Source: Paenibacillus alba | GTDB taxonomy: Bacteria > Bacillota > Bacilli > Paenibacillales > NBRC-103111 | Direction: 5' to 3' | DNA: 64,000 nt | NCBI RefSeq assembly: GCF_013204855.1 | Contig: NZ_JABMKZ010000005.1 | Location: 248,001 to 312,000, forward strand | Part shown: in pieces, positions 40,101 through 48,870 of the stretch | Layout: every line of letters begins with the position of its first letter | Position numbering within the stretch: the stretch's first letter is position 1 | Notes under the pieces: generated by a model | The model's input: the letters and a program-made list of their open reading frames with translations, nothing else | Told to the model about the DNA's origin: nothing | Database searches by the model: none | Translations under genes and position numbers: made by a program

Positions 40101-43100
40101 TTCTTCATGTTGGAGCAAATACAATTGCTGTTACAGCAACAGATTCTTCTGGCAATACGGCGGAGCAGATTTGTACAGTTACATTTGTTGATGCAGAGAA
40201 ACCAAAATTGATCATAAATGGTCTAACGAATAACCAAGAAGTATCACAACCAAACCTAAGCTTTAGTGTCAGCGTGACAGATAATAGTACTGAAGTTATA
40301 TCACCTGTAGTAAAGCTGAACGGGGCAGTCATATCCAAGGTTGAAGACAAATACAGTATTGTTCTTAACGCTGGAGCAAACACGATCACTGTTTCTGCTA
40401 CTGATTCCTCAGGGAATACAGATCAGCAATCTTTCACCATCACTTACAAGGCTACTACTGTAAGCAAGCCGAAAGAACTCTTAAATAAGAATCTAGCTTA
40501 TATGGTTAAAACGATAGATAAACCAGCTTTTGGAACGGGTGGTGGGGAATGGTCAGTCCTATCCTTGGCAAGAGCCAATTATTCCGTACCAGAGGGTTAT
40601 TACCAGTTTTATTATAATAATGTAGAAAAAGAAGTAAAACAGTTAATGACTGAAAACTCAGGAGTTTTGGATAAATCTAAAGGTACAGAGCATTCAAGAG
40701 CCATTCTTGGACTAGCTTCTATTGGAAAAAATCCAAGAAAAGTTGGGGGCTATGATCTTACGCAGGCGCTCGCGGACTATGATTATGTCATCAAACAAGG
40801 CATAAATGGCTCTATATTCGCTCTCATTGCGTTTGATACCAAAAACTTCGATATTCCAGTCGTATCGGTAGGCAAAAATCAAGTTACAAAGGAAAAGCTG
40901 ATAAATCATATTTTAGAAAAAGAAGTAAATAGAGGAACCGATAATGCTGGCGGATGGACTTTAATCCCAAGAAACCCAGCAGATGTTGATATAACATCTA
41001 TGGCACTGCAGGCTCTTGCACCTTATTATCATACCCGACAAGATGTAAAAAGCGCTGGAGATCGTGCAATTGCTTGGTTGGCAAAAACGCAGGGCAGTGA
41101 TGGCGGATTTGGTGAAAGCAGTGAAAGTATCGCGCAAGTTATTACCGCGTTAACTGCATTAGGCATTGATCCAAGCACCGATGAGAGATTCATAAAAAAT
41201 GGCATATCGGCCTTAGATGCCTTCATGTCATTTGCGGCAGCCGATGGCGGTTTTAAGCATGTTAAAACAGGAAAAGTAGACGGTATGGCTACTGATCAAG
41301 GCACTTATGCGCTTGTCGCCTATGATCGATTCGTGAATGGGAGCAACCGTCTGTATGACATGACGGATGTCATCGAAGAAGTCACTCCTCCTGTGAAAAT
41401 AGAAATTCCAGTACCAACTGGGGATAAACCTAGGATTGAAATTCCTTCAGACAATCAAGACTATTTTATTCCTATTGCAAATGGGGATGCGAGTAAAGAG
41501 ATTTCGATTCGTATTCCTAGTACGATTAATTCTAAGATTCAGTTGAATTTGCCCTCCGGCAGCAGCTTACCCCAAATTGAGGCTGTCAAAGGGAATGTCT
41601 CCATGGTCATTCCAAAAGGTGCACAAATTTCTAGTGGGGATGGGTCAGCATTAGACCTAATAACTTCAAATGATACGACTGATTCTGCATTAAGAGATAA
41701 ATTAAATACAATCATACCGACAGGCAAGAAGCTTGATTCGGTTAATCAGGCAATTACGATTGGCGGCAATGCAAGAGTAGAATTCACCCAATTTATCACC
41801 TTAACCTTCACAGGAATGAAAGACAAAGAAGCTGCCTTTATCCAGAATGGATCGCTGAATTCGATTCAGAAGTTCGGGAATGACGAGGCAGGTAAAGCCA
41901 GCGGTAAAAATGAGTATGTGTATGACAGCGGGAACAATCTGATTGTCAAAACGAAGCATTTTACCGATTTTATCGCTTTCTCCACAAGTACGGTTGTTGT
42001 GACGCCAGGTGGTCCGGGAGGAACGAATCCACCAATAACTCCACAAGTAACCTTATCTGTAGATAAACTTACGATTAATAAAGGTTATGTAATATCTGAA
42101 TCAAACGTTGAACTAAAGGCTGGGGATTCGGTTTGGAGCGTGTTCCAGAGAGAACTAAACAGCCGTGGAATTAGCTATACATCTAAATGGTTTGACAAAT
42201 ATAATAGTATTTATGTCGAATCCATTGATGGCGATGGTGAGTTCGACCATGGCAGTGGCAGCGGATGGATGTATAGTGTAAATGGTACTTACCCAGGTTT
42301 TGGAGCTAGTTCGTATGTCTTAAAACAGGGTGACAGGATCCAATGGCGCTATACAACAAATCTGGGTGTAGATTTAGGAGTTGCTCTTCCTAATACACCG
42401 TTACTAGGGGCGTCTGGAGGCATTATTCCGAATGACAAAAAACAAGTCATCGAAATTCCTGCTAATCTGGATAAAGATTACACCTTGAACATTACGAAAG
42501 AAATGAAAGACAAAGATCAGATCTTGGTGAACATTCCTAATGTGAAGCCAAAAGTCATTCTAAATTTAGAGGCTGTTCAAGACAACATGCCACAGATCAC
42601 CGCCACTAAAGGCGATATCACCGTTTCAATTGATAAGGGTACGGCGCTGAAGTCGGGAGATCGTAACGTAGAGTTCCTAACTTCCATAAGTACCGACGAT
42701 ACCAACCTGATTAATCTTGTCCAGAGCAGTCTAAATGATGGAAGCACGAACCCTATTAAGCTGAACCAAGCTTTTGCCATGGGGAATGCTGATCAATCTG
42801 TAATATTTGATAAGCCGCTCACTTTTATTATTAAGGGTGCTAAAAATCAGCATGCTGGATTTATCGAAGGGAATACCTTTACACCGATTAAGATCTACGA
42901 GTCGGATGCCAAAGGATCAGAGGCGACAAAAGGGAATGAAAAAATTACTTACGCTTTTATTAAAGACAATGATCTGATTATTAAAACGAATCATTTCACG
43001 AAATATGTTTCTTATTCAGCAAGTCAGTTGGAGACGGAGAAACCGTTTGATCTGAAAAATCTGTATGCAGACACCCAATCAATTTCAAATTGGGCAATGG

Positions 43101-44563
43101 AAGCAATCAATGAAGCATCTCAGAAAGCATTCATTGACGGCAGCAATGGTAAATTTAATCCACAAGCAACTATTACAAGGGCAGAGTTTACGAAGATTCT
43201 AGTAGGTGTGCTTGGAATAGATGTGAAGACGGACCCTACAATTAACTTCAAGGACGTTTCTCAGAACGAATGGTTCTATCCTTATGTGAATGCAGCGTAT
43301 AAAGCAGGCTTTATTACAGGCTTCACGGACGATCAATTCAATCCAGACGAGAAGCTGACTCGTGAGCAAATGGCGGTCATCATTGTCAAAGCGCTGGGCA
43401 TTCAAGCTGCTGGACAGACGTCTGCTCTGGCAGATATGGATCAAGTATCGGATTGGGCTAAAGCGGATGTACAGACGGTTATTGCACGTCAGCTTATGTC
43501 CGGTTGGGATAACCGATTCCAGCCTAGTGATGAGGTAACCAGAGAAATGGCAACGGTTGTTGCTATGAGAGCTTATCACGATAAGAAGGATCATCCCAAA
43601 GAAACCAATCAGCCTGATCTACTAAAAAAGGCGCTTGTTGAGAAGCAAATTAGCCAGACGGCTGCATTCATGCAGCAAACCGTAACCGATCCAGTGGTAG
43701 CATCCATTGGTGGAGATTGGACTGTATTTGGACTGGCACGCTCCGGCGTTCCAGTTCCGGATGCCTACTACGCCAAGTATTACGCCAATGTAGAGAAGAT
43801 TTTAAAAGAAAAATCAGGCAAGCTGCACGCGGTAAAATACACGGAGTATGACCGGGTTATCCTGGGCCTCACGTCGATCGGCCGCAGCATTGATCAAGTA
43901 GCTGGCTACAACTTAAGAGAGTGGTTAGCGGATTATGACACGCTGATCAAGCAAGGCATTAATGGTCCCATCTTTGCGCTTATCGCGCTGGATAGCAAAT
44001 CTTTTGACATTCCAACAGTCGCTAGTGTGAAAACACAGACTACTAGAGAGCTGTTAATAGATTTTATTTTGAAAAGAGAAATAACAGGCGGAGGATGGGC
44101 GCTGGGTGACAAAGCGACGGAAGCAGATCCGGATATAACCGCAATGGCTATCCAGGGCTTGACGCCTTATTACCAAACGAACAAGAACGTGCAAGTTGCT
44201 GTAGATCGCGCAGTGGAGTGGTTATCCAAGGCACAGAAAGCAGACGGCGGTTATGCCAGTTGGGAATCCACCAATTCCGAGAGCATTGCTCAGGTTGTTG
44301 TAGCTCTGGCTGGTCTTGGCATTAATCCGCACACGGATGCAAGGTTTATCAAAAATGGCAGCTCGGCGCTTGACGCTTTGCTCAGCTTTGCCGCTCTAGA
44401 TGGCGGGTTTTATCATATCAAATCAGGCGGTATCGATAATGGCGGGGCCAAGCCGGGTGAAGTTGATCTTATGGCAACAGACCAGTCGATGTATGCGCTA
44501 GTTGCTTATGACAGACTTCTAAAAGGACAAACCCGTCTATATGATATGACAGATATTAAGTAA
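37106..44563 (+). CDS. Giant SLH-anchored transcobalamin-like surface protein (DUF4430 plus alpha/alpha-barrel repeats)
   Basis: A signal peptide ends near NQVFAA. Approximate domains: DUF4430-like 39-152 and 250-392; Ig-like 459-547; alpha/alpha-barrel 1, 550-852; three near-identical Ig-like repeats, 853-1114; barrel 2, 1120-1422; an unnamed beta domain, 1425-1640; DUF4430, 1647-1762; a second copy of the unnamed domain, 1765-1975; three SLH domains, 1982-2164; barrel 3, 2170-2485. The barrels share GGEWSVLSLAR, EHSRVILGL, a DVD-x-T-x-M-x-x-QAL-x-PY segment and DGMATDQGTYALVAYDR, and resemble prenyltransferase/intrinsic-factor repeats. DUF4430 signatures are SGWMY-x-VN. Eukaryotic intrinsic factor and transcobalamin combine the same barrel with a DUF4430-like domain. 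Cobalamin-riboswitch control and the downstream ECF genes support a B12-capturing S-layer protein. Binding itself is inferred. Confidence 0.85.
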   Translation: MLSKLHLRATSSLLSLVMVLSVLFTAIAPANQVFAANQGPVSVGLHVEGPQGLIHEGVAEGSNALEALQAKLRQAQIQLDLANSSFGPYVTGINGVQAGLYNVYDGWNFAVKRQGQWTIPAVGMDQFNLESNDEVSVYYGNSNTQLVQSISIQPNDVKANQPFSVTVTKSTYDWTSNNFVNSPADGVQVTVGGTAVVTNPSGVAVFDKGVSAGNYSLEVSDYRINAPPGIVRAAQPLTVNTTSAIPVGNVTISVEKFTLGQGYSKEPVKVPFYEGENGAAVLTRVLGEDNIQHTGSIEDRFYLSKVKDTSSQVKVPNYIKEQMDADGVQLGTKNNEQWLGEFDYTSMSGWMYAVNNAFPNVGLSEYIPHDGDVLRTQFTVYGFGASLGGDEWNPGFIQTANKDALTARIAEINSDPNKAAILSNAVVNSLYDQAYSLLTNMESKQNDIDSVLASLQGNEKPTIKVTGLTDKQEVSQANISFNVEATDNTHAVITPVVKLNGTVISKTGGTYNVVLNMGVNTIAIMAKGAFGNTSEQNFTITLKVSTENNTKEQLNKNLAYILKTVDKPKFGTGGGEWSVLSLARAKYSVPDGYYQFYYDNVVNTVKEKMIANAGVLDKTKGTEHSRVILGLTSIGKDPKDVGGYDLLQALSDYDYVLKQGMNGPIFALLAFDSKNYIIPTAAEGKVQTTRDKLIEYLINGESNKGKDDQGGWGLSPGGKPDVDLTGMTMQALAPYAQSKENVKAAIDRAVSWLSKSQNSEGSYTSFGSTSSESLSQVVTALSAVGLDSRTDTRFIKNGQSALDALMSFTVADGGFKHVKTGKVDGMATDQGTYALVAYDRFLSSSNRLYDMTDVDTEKPQLIVNGLTNNQEVSQAALNFGVEVTDNKPGVITPVVKLNGTVVSKVDEKYSIILRVGANTIAVTATDSSDNTAEKIYTITFVDAEKPELIINGLTNNQEVSQPNLSFSVGVTDNSSEVISPEVKLNGTVVSKVDEKYSIVLHVGANTIAVTATDSSGNTAEQICTVTFVDAEKPKLIINGLTNNQEVSQPNLSFSVSVTDNSTEVISPVVKLNGAVISKVEDKYSIVLNAGANTITVSATDSSGNTDQQSFTITYKATTVSKPKELLNKNLAYMVKTIDKPAFGTGGGEWSVLSLARANYSVPEGYYQFYYNNVEKEVKQLMTENSGVLDKSKGTEHSRAILGLASIGKNPRKVGGYDLTQALADYDYVIKQGINGSIFALIAFDTKNFDIPVVSVGKNQVTKEKLINHILEKEVNRGTDNAGGWTLIPRNPADVDITSMALQALAPYYHTRQDVKSAGDRAIAWLAKTQGSDGGFGESSESIAQVITALTALGIDPSTDERFIKNGISALDAFMSFAAADGGFKHVKTGKVDGMATDQGTYALVAYDRFVNGSNRLYDMTDVIEEVTPPVKIEIPVPTGDKPRIEIPSDNQDYFIPIANGDASKEISIRIPSTINSKIQLNLPSGSSLPQIEAVKGNVSMVIPKGAQISSGDGSALDLITSNDTTDSALRDKLNTIIPTGKKLDSVNQAITIGGNARVEFTQFITLTFTGMKDKEAAFIQNGSLNSIQKFGNDEAGKASGKNEYVYDSGNNLIVKTKHFTDFIAFSTSTVVVTPGGPGGTNPPITPQVTLSVDKLTINKGYVISESNVELKAGDSVWSVFQRELNSRGISYTSKWFDKYNSIYVESIDGDGEFDHGSGSGWMYSVNGTYPGFGASSYVLKQGDRIQWRYTTNLGVDLGVALPNTPLLGASGGIIPNDKKQVIEIPANLDKDYTLNITKEMKDKDQILVNIPNVKPKVILNLEAVQDNMPQITATKGDITVSIDKGTALKSGDRNVEFLTSISTDDTNLINLVQSSLNDGSTNPIKLNQAFAMGNADQSVIFDKPLTFIIKGAKNQHAGFIEGNTFTPIKIYESDAKGSEATKGNEKITYAFIKDNDLIIKTNHFTKYVSYSASQLETEKPFDLKNLYADTQSISNWAMEAINEASQKAFIDGSNGKFNPQATITRAEFTKILVGVLGIDVKTDPTINFKDVSQNEWFYPYVNAAYKAGFITGFTDDQFNPDEKLTREQMAVIIVKALGIQAAGQTSALADMDQVSDWAKADVQTVIARQLMSGWDNRFQPSDEVTREMATVVAMRAYHDKKDHPKETNQPDLLKKALVEKQISQTAAFMQQTVTDPVVASIGGDWTVFGLARSGVPVPDAYYAKYYANVEKILKEKSGKLHAVKYTEYDRVILGLTSIGRSIDQVAGYNLREWLADYDTLIKQGINGPIFALIALDSKSFDIPTVASVKTQTTRELLIDFILKREITGGGWALGDKATEADPDITAMAIQGLTPYYQTNKNVQVAVDRAVEWLSKAQKADGGYASWESTNSESIAQVVVALAGLGINPHTDARFIKNGSSALDALLSFAALDGGFYHIKSGGIDNGGAKPGEVDLMATDQSMYALVAYDRLLKGQTRLYDMTDIK
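39665..40447 (+). repeat. Three tandem 261-bp Ig-like repeats
   Basis: Units start at 39665, 39926 and 40187, each 87 codons, and share long identical stretches (for example around CTAACGAATAACCAAGAAGT). A more diverged fourth copy lies at about 38480-38745. They encode spacer domains between barrels 1 and 2. The high DNA identity suggests recent expansion. Confidence 0.88.
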
Positions 44564-44582
44564 GAATCATAAATATGAATTT

Positions 44583-44614
44583 ATAAGCAGGGGCAGAAGC
44601 TTGCCCTTGCTTAT
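44583..44614 (+). terminator. Hairpin between the surface protein and transporter genes
   Basis: ATAAGCAGGGGCAG pairs with TTGCCCTTGCTTAT, 12 of 14 positions. It lacks a strong T run, so it is more likely an mRNA-stabilising or partial attenuation hairpin within the operon than a full terminator. Confidence 0.5.
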
Positions 44615-44636
44615 TCATTAAAGGTGTGAATAAGAC

Positions 44637-45542
44637 ATGTCGATGAAGAAGTGGCTCGTTGTGATTGGAATTCTCGGAGCTTTGGCTGTCGCTTTCTTCT
44701 GGGGCGGCAACAGTCCGAGAAGTTCGAATAGGACAGCTGTAAGCGGTATGGAATCTCAGATGAGCGATAGACCAACTTCAACTTCAACGCAAGCGCCAGA
44801 GAAGCAAATGGAAACCAAAGAGGCTCCGGGTTCTCCTCAACCGGAAGCTGTTATCCAGAAAGATGAACCAAGTAAGACGGAAGGTCCTCAGGAAACAAAG
44901 CCAGCACCATTAATTCAAGAAGCAATCCCTACAGATAAACCAACAACACCAGTAGTTAATCCGCCAGCCGTTGAGACCAACAAGCCAGAACCTTCAACGC
45001 AGCCCCAAGTGGGCACGAAAGAACCAGAACCCAAGAAGGATAAATATTTAACCGACCCTATCCCTGAAGGAAAACCAAAGCCTGTCGAATGGCAGGATGT
45101 CACGATAAATAAGAAAAAAGCATTAACAGCTACGTTATCTGTTACCTGCAAAACCATTTTGGATAATATGAGCAGTTTCAATAAAGATAAGCTTGAGGTA
45201 TTGCCAAAGGATGGCGTCATCTACAAAGCGCAAACGGTCACCTTTTATGAGGGAGAATCTGTATTTGATGTATTGCTCAGAGAGATGAAGAAAAACAAAA
45301 TTCATATGGAGTTTTCCATGACGCCTATTTATAACAGTAACTATATTGAGGGTATTCATAATCTCTATGAATTTGATTGTGGAGAGCTGAGCGGATGGAT
45401 GTATAAGGTAAATGGATGGTTTCCTAATTATGGTGCCAGCCGTTATATGCTCAAAGAAGGCGATGTCATCGATTGGGTGTATACCTGTGATCTAGGACGA
45501 GATGTGGGAGGCGGCAAGGCTGCGGTAGGAGGGAAAGAGTAA
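44637..45542 (+). CDS. Membrane-anchored DUF4430 (transcobalamin C-terminal-like) protein
   Basis: An N-terminal membrane helix (about 5-22) is followed by an extended Pro/Thr/Glu/Lys-rich stalk (about 25-150) long enough to cross much of the wall. A single DUF4430 domain occupies about 160-295 (ALTATLSVTCKTIL, FYEGESVFDVLLREM, LSGWMYKVNGWFPNYGASRYML). It lies between the SLH-anchored giant and the ECF genes and overlaps the T-component start (TAATG). It could take B12 from the surface protein and pass it to the membrane S component, like a substrate-binding protein, which ECF transporters normally lack. That role is inference. Confidence 0.82.
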   Translation: MSMKKWLVVIGILGALAVAFFWGGNSPRSSNRTAVSGMESQMSDRPTSTSTQAPEKQMETKEAPGSPQPEAVIQKDEPSKTEGPQETKPAPLIQEAIPTDKPTTPVVNPPAVETNKPEPSTQPQVGTKEPEPKKDKYLTDPIPEGKPKPVEWQDVTINKKKALTATLSVTCKTILDNMSSFNKDKLEVLPKDGVIYKAQTVTFYEGESVFDVLLREMKKNKIHMEFSMTPIYNSNYIEGIHNLYEFDCGELSGWMYKVNGWFPNYGASRYMLKEGDVIDWVYTCDLGRDVGGGKAAVGGKE

Positions 45543-46432
45543 TGAGAGATTCCTTTTCTACCTTTCACCCCTTCGTTAATTTTATTTATTTCGCAGCCGT
45601 ATTCGTGTGCAGCATGGTGTTCATGCATCCGATCTTTCAAGCTATAGCGCTGATCAGTGCTGCTCTTTACTCTGTCATGCTTAAGGGGAGGAAAGCGGTC
45701 AAATTCAACCTGCTTTATATGATTCCACTCCTTGTTATTATGGCGTTCATGAACCCAATCTTTAGTCACGCAGGTGTTACTATTCTGTTTTATCTGCAAA
45801 ATGGGAATCCGATTACCCTTGAATCCATTTTGTATGGCATAGCCGCCGCGTGTATGTACGTCACGGTTATTGTATGGTTCTCCTGCTACAATGCGGTAAT
45901 GACAGCGGATAAAATTATTTTTATTTTCGGTAAAATAATGCCCGCTTTGTCGCTGATACTCTCTATGGTGCTTCGTTTTGTACCCCGATATTTAGCTCAG
46001 CTAAAAGTGATTTCCAATGCTCAGAAATGCATCGGTAGAGATGCGACGCAAGGCAATATCGTAATCAGGGCTCGCAACGGGATGCGAATTCTCTCCATTA
46101 TGACGACTTGGGCACTGGAAAATGCCATCGAAACAGCGGATTCCATGAAGTCAAGAGGATACGGGTTGCCAGGCCGTACGAGTTTCTCAACATTCCGATT
46201 TGATAGTAGAGACAAAGTTGTGGGTCTGGTTCTGATAGGACTCATGCTTGTTGTAGGCGCGGGCGCGTGGATGGGATACAATACGATCCGCTATTTCCCA
46301 TCGATTCATGTCAAAGCGATATCGCCCCTTAGTGTAGTCGTATATATCGCCTATACCTTTCTTTGCCTGATGCCGGTGATTATTCAGATTGTGGAGGAAA
46401 TCAAATGGAGATTTATGACATCAAGGATCTAA
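45542..46432 (+). CDS. ECF transporter transmembrane T component (EcfT/CbiQ family)
   Basis: This 296-residue membrane protein has the CbiQ-type coupling motif SMKSRGYGLPGRT in its cytoplasmic region, through which T components contact the ATPases; a second conserved stretch is MVLRFVPRYLAQLKVI. The start overlaps the previous stop by one base, and the ATPase gene begins 28 bases before its stop. A dedicated T gene beside its own A and S genes marks a group I ECF transporter. Confidence 0.88.
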   Translation: MRDSFSTFHPFVNFIYFAAVFVCSMVFMHPIFQAIALISAALYSVMLKGRKAVKFNLLYMIPLLVIMAFMNPIFSHAGVTILFYLQNGNPITLESILYGIAAACMYVTVIVWFSCYNAVMTADKIIFIFGKIMPALSLILSMVLRFVPRYLAQLKVISNAQKCIGRDATQGNIVIRARNGMRILSIMTTWALENAIETADSMKSRGYGLPGRTSFSTFRFDSRDKVVGLVLIGLMLVVGAGAWMGYNTIRYFPSIHVKAISPLSVVVYIAYTFLCLMPVIIQIVEEIKWRFMTSRI

Positions 46433-48093
46433 GCTTTGCATTTCCGCTAAATGAAACGAACGTGCTGTCATCCATTCATCTTAAGGTACACAGCGGAGAG
46501 TTCATCACGATTTGCGGCAAATCAGGCTGTGGCAAAAGTACGCTGCTTAGACAGCTTAAGACGGTTCTGACCCCTCATGGCAAACATAGTGGGGATATTT
46601 TTTACCAAGGGAAATTAATCGATGAAGTAGATCAACGTACACAAGCATCTGAGATTGGATTTGTACTGCAAAATCCAGACAATCAAATTGTGACCGATAA
46701 AGTTTGGCATGAGCTTGCTTTTGGGCTGGAGAGCTTGGGGTACGATCAGTCGACGATCCGATTGCATGTCGCTGAGATGGCAAGTTTTTTTGGGATTCAG
46801 ACATGGTTTCACAAAAGTGTGACTGAGCTTTCCGGCGGGCAGAAGCAGCTTCTGAATCTGGCATCCATTATGGCGATGCATCCGGCTGTGCTCATTTTGG
46901 ATGAGCCTACGTCTCAACTAGATCCTATTGCGGCTGCGGATTTCTTGGAAACGGTAAGCAAGATTAATCGGGAGCTGGGAACGACGATCATCATGACGGA
47001 GCATCGCTTGGAAGAGGTTCTGCCTATTACAGATCGCCTCATTGTGCTGGATCAAGGCAAAGTGATCGCAGATGATTCACCAGTCCGTGTTGGTGAGGTA
47101 TTGCGATCCTTACATCATCCGATGTTTACCGCGATGCCTTCTCCGATGCAGATTTATGCAGGTGTGCCTAGTCATTTGGAATGTCCGGTTACCGTCAAGC
47201 AAGGCAGACAATGGCTAAGTGCCTACATGGCTGACAAAACACCCGCACAGAAGTTGGAAATAGGAGCGAGAAGGTCTGGAGTATCCAGCCCTGTTGCCAT
47301 TTCTTTCAAAGAGGTCTGGTTTAGGCATGAACGCAATGGACCCGATACGATCAAAGACCTTTCTTTCGAGGTCAGAGAAGGACAGTTCTATTGTATGGTC
47401 GGAGGCAATGGCACAGGCAAAACGACGACCTTATCCCTAATTAATGGTAATTTTCAACCCTATCGGGGAAAAGTACGGATCCATGGCGATAATCCAGCTA
47501 AAATGAAAACAAAAGAACTATTTGTTAACCGATTGGGAGTTCTCCCGCAAAATCCAGCAACCTTATTCGTAAAGAAGACGGTGGAATTGGATCTATACGA
47601 AATGCTTTCTGAAGCAAATCTCACGAAGGAAGAAAAGAAACAGAAAGTTGAGGCTGTTATTCAGTTTGCTGAGCTTGAGCCCTTGCTGGGTATGCATCCC
47701 TATGACCTCAGCGGCGGTGAGCAGCAGCGAGCGGCGCTAGCCAAAGTACTGTTGATGGAGCCGAGAATACTGCTGCTCGATGAACCAACGAAAGGGTTGG
47801 ACGGATTTTTCAAAGAAAAGCTAGGCCTTTTCTTAAGGAAGCTGCATAACGAAGGTGTTACCATTGTAATGGTATCGCATGATATTGAGTTTTGTGCGAA
47901 GTACGGGGAGGAGTGCGCGATGTTTTTTGATGGAAGCATCATTACTTCCAATGCAGCTCATGCCTTTTTCTCCGGCAACAGCTTCTATACAACAGCAGCG
48001 AATCGAATGGCGCGTCATATTTGGAGTAATGCAGTAACGATAGAAGGTGTGATTGACTTATGTCAGAAAAGCTTGCAACTACCAAACGATTGA
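46405..48093 (+). CDS. ECF transporter double ATPase (two fused EcfA units)
   Basis: Two ABC ATPase units lie in one chain: Walker A GKSGCGKST, signature LSGGQKQLL and Walker B VLILDEPT in the first half; GGNGTGKTTT, LSGGEQQRAALA and ILLLDEPT in the second. ECF transporters need two such ATPases, usually from two genes. GTGGAGGAA at 46391-46399 supports ATG 46405; an in-frame ATG at 46363 lies deep in the T gene. It overlaps the T gene by 28 bases and the S gene by 34 bases. Confidence 0.92.
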   Translation: MEIYDIKDLSFAFPLNETNVLSSIHLKVHSGEFITICGKSGCGKSTLLRQLKTVLTPHGKHSGDIFYQGKLIDEVDQRTQASEIGFVLQNPDNQIVTDKVWHELAFGLESLGYDQSTIRLHVAEMASFFGIQTWFHKSVTELSGGQKQLLNLASIMAMHPAVLILDEPTSQLDPIAAADFLETVSKINRELGTTIIMTEHRLEEVLPITDRLIVLDQGKVIADDSPVRVGEVLRSLHHPMFTAMPSPMQIYAGVPSHLECPVTVKQGRQWLSAYMADKTPAQKLEIGARRSGVSSPVAISFKEVWFRHERNGPDTIKDLSFEVREGQFYCMVGGNGTGKTTTLSLINGNFQPYRGKVRIHGDNPAKMKTKELFVNRLGVLPQNPATLFVKKTVELDLYEMLSEANLTKEEKKQKVEAVIQFAELEPLLGMHPYDLSGGEQQRAALAKVLLMEPRILLLDEPTKGLDGFFKEKLGLFLRKLHNEGVTIVMVSHDIEFCAKYGEECAMFFDGSIITSNAAHAFFSGNSFYTTAANRMARHIWSNAVTIEGVIDLCQKSLQLPND

Positions 48094-48788
48094 GCAGACG
48101 AACGTTATTCTCAGCACTGCTTATTCTCATTGTCATTCCAGTAACAATAGGAATAGGAATTTTCGTGCTCGACGATCGTAAATATTATTTTATCAGCCTT
48201 CTGATCGTCTTATATACAATGGTTCCCTTCGCTATGGTGTTCGAAAACCGTAAACCGCAAGCTAGAGAACTCATCGTTATTGCCGTACTTGCTGCTATTG
48301 CCGTAGCGGGACGCGGTGCCTTCTTCATGCTGCCTCAGTTTAAGCCGGTAGTTGCGATTGTCATTATAGCAGGGGTTTGTTTCGGGGCTGAAGCTGGTTT
48401 TCTCGTCGGTGCCACGGCTGGATTCGTTTCTAATTTCTTCTTCGGGCAAGGACCTTGGACGCCGTGGCAGATGTTTTGTTTTGGACTTATTGGCTTTGTG
48501 GCGGGCATTTTATTCCAAAAAGGATGGCTTAAGAAAAGCAAGCTTTCCTTATGTCTATTCGGTGGTTTATCGACTTTGATCATCTATGGCGGTATTATCA
48601 ATTTGGGCTCGCTACTGATGGTTTCAACCACTCTCACATGGGAAGGATTGCTCGCTGTCTACATTTCAGGTTTTTGGTTTGATATGGTGCACGCAGTGGC
48701 TACCATGTTTTTTCTCTTCTTAATATCAGGTCCAATGATTGAGAAACTGGAGCGAATTAAAGTGAAATATGGACTTGTACATAAATAG
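48060..48788 (+). CDS. ECF transporter substrate-binding S component, probable cobalamin (CbrT-like)
   Basis: This 242-residue protein has about six helices and the S-component core VAGRGAFFMLPQFKPVVAIV, GAEAGFLVGATAGFVSNFFF and GPWTPWQMFCFGLIGF. The pattern resembles the predicted or tested cobalamin S components called CbrT in other Firmicutes. Riboswitch control and DUF4430 partners support B12 as substrate. It overlaps the ATPase gene, ending the operon before a terminator at 48798. Confidence 0.82.
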   Translation: MSEKLATTKRLSRRTLFSALLILIVIPVTIGIGIFVLDDRKYYFISLLIVLYTMVPFAMVFENRKPQARELIVIAVLAAIAVAGRGAFFMLPQFKPVVAIVIIAGVCFGAEAGFLVGATAGFVSNFFFGQGPWTPWQMFCFGLIGFVAGILFQKGWLKKSKLSLCLFGGLSTLIIYGGIINLGSLLMVSTTLTWEGLLAVYISGFWFDMVHAVATMFFLFLISGPMIEKLERIKVKYGLVHK

Positions 48789-48797
48789 TAGCAGAAT

Positions 48798-48838
48798 GAA
48801 AGAGTATGTCGTTGATTCGATGTACTCTTTTTATATGT
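48798..48838 (+). terminator. Intrinsic terminator ending the B12-uptake operon
   Basis: AAAGAGTA (48799-48806) pairs with TACTCTTT (48823-48830), with further TCG/CGA pairing in the loop, followed by TTATATG. Confidence 0.75.
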
Positions 48839-48870
48839 AAATTTCCTCTTTATTCTACGTCATAAATCAT

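Noticed and set aside
37106..44563. Terpene cyclase or prenyltransferase activity from the alpha/alpha-barrel repeats
   Set aside because: The protein is exported, SLH-anchored and B12-riboswitch-controlled, and no DxDD-type catalytic motif was seen in the barrels.
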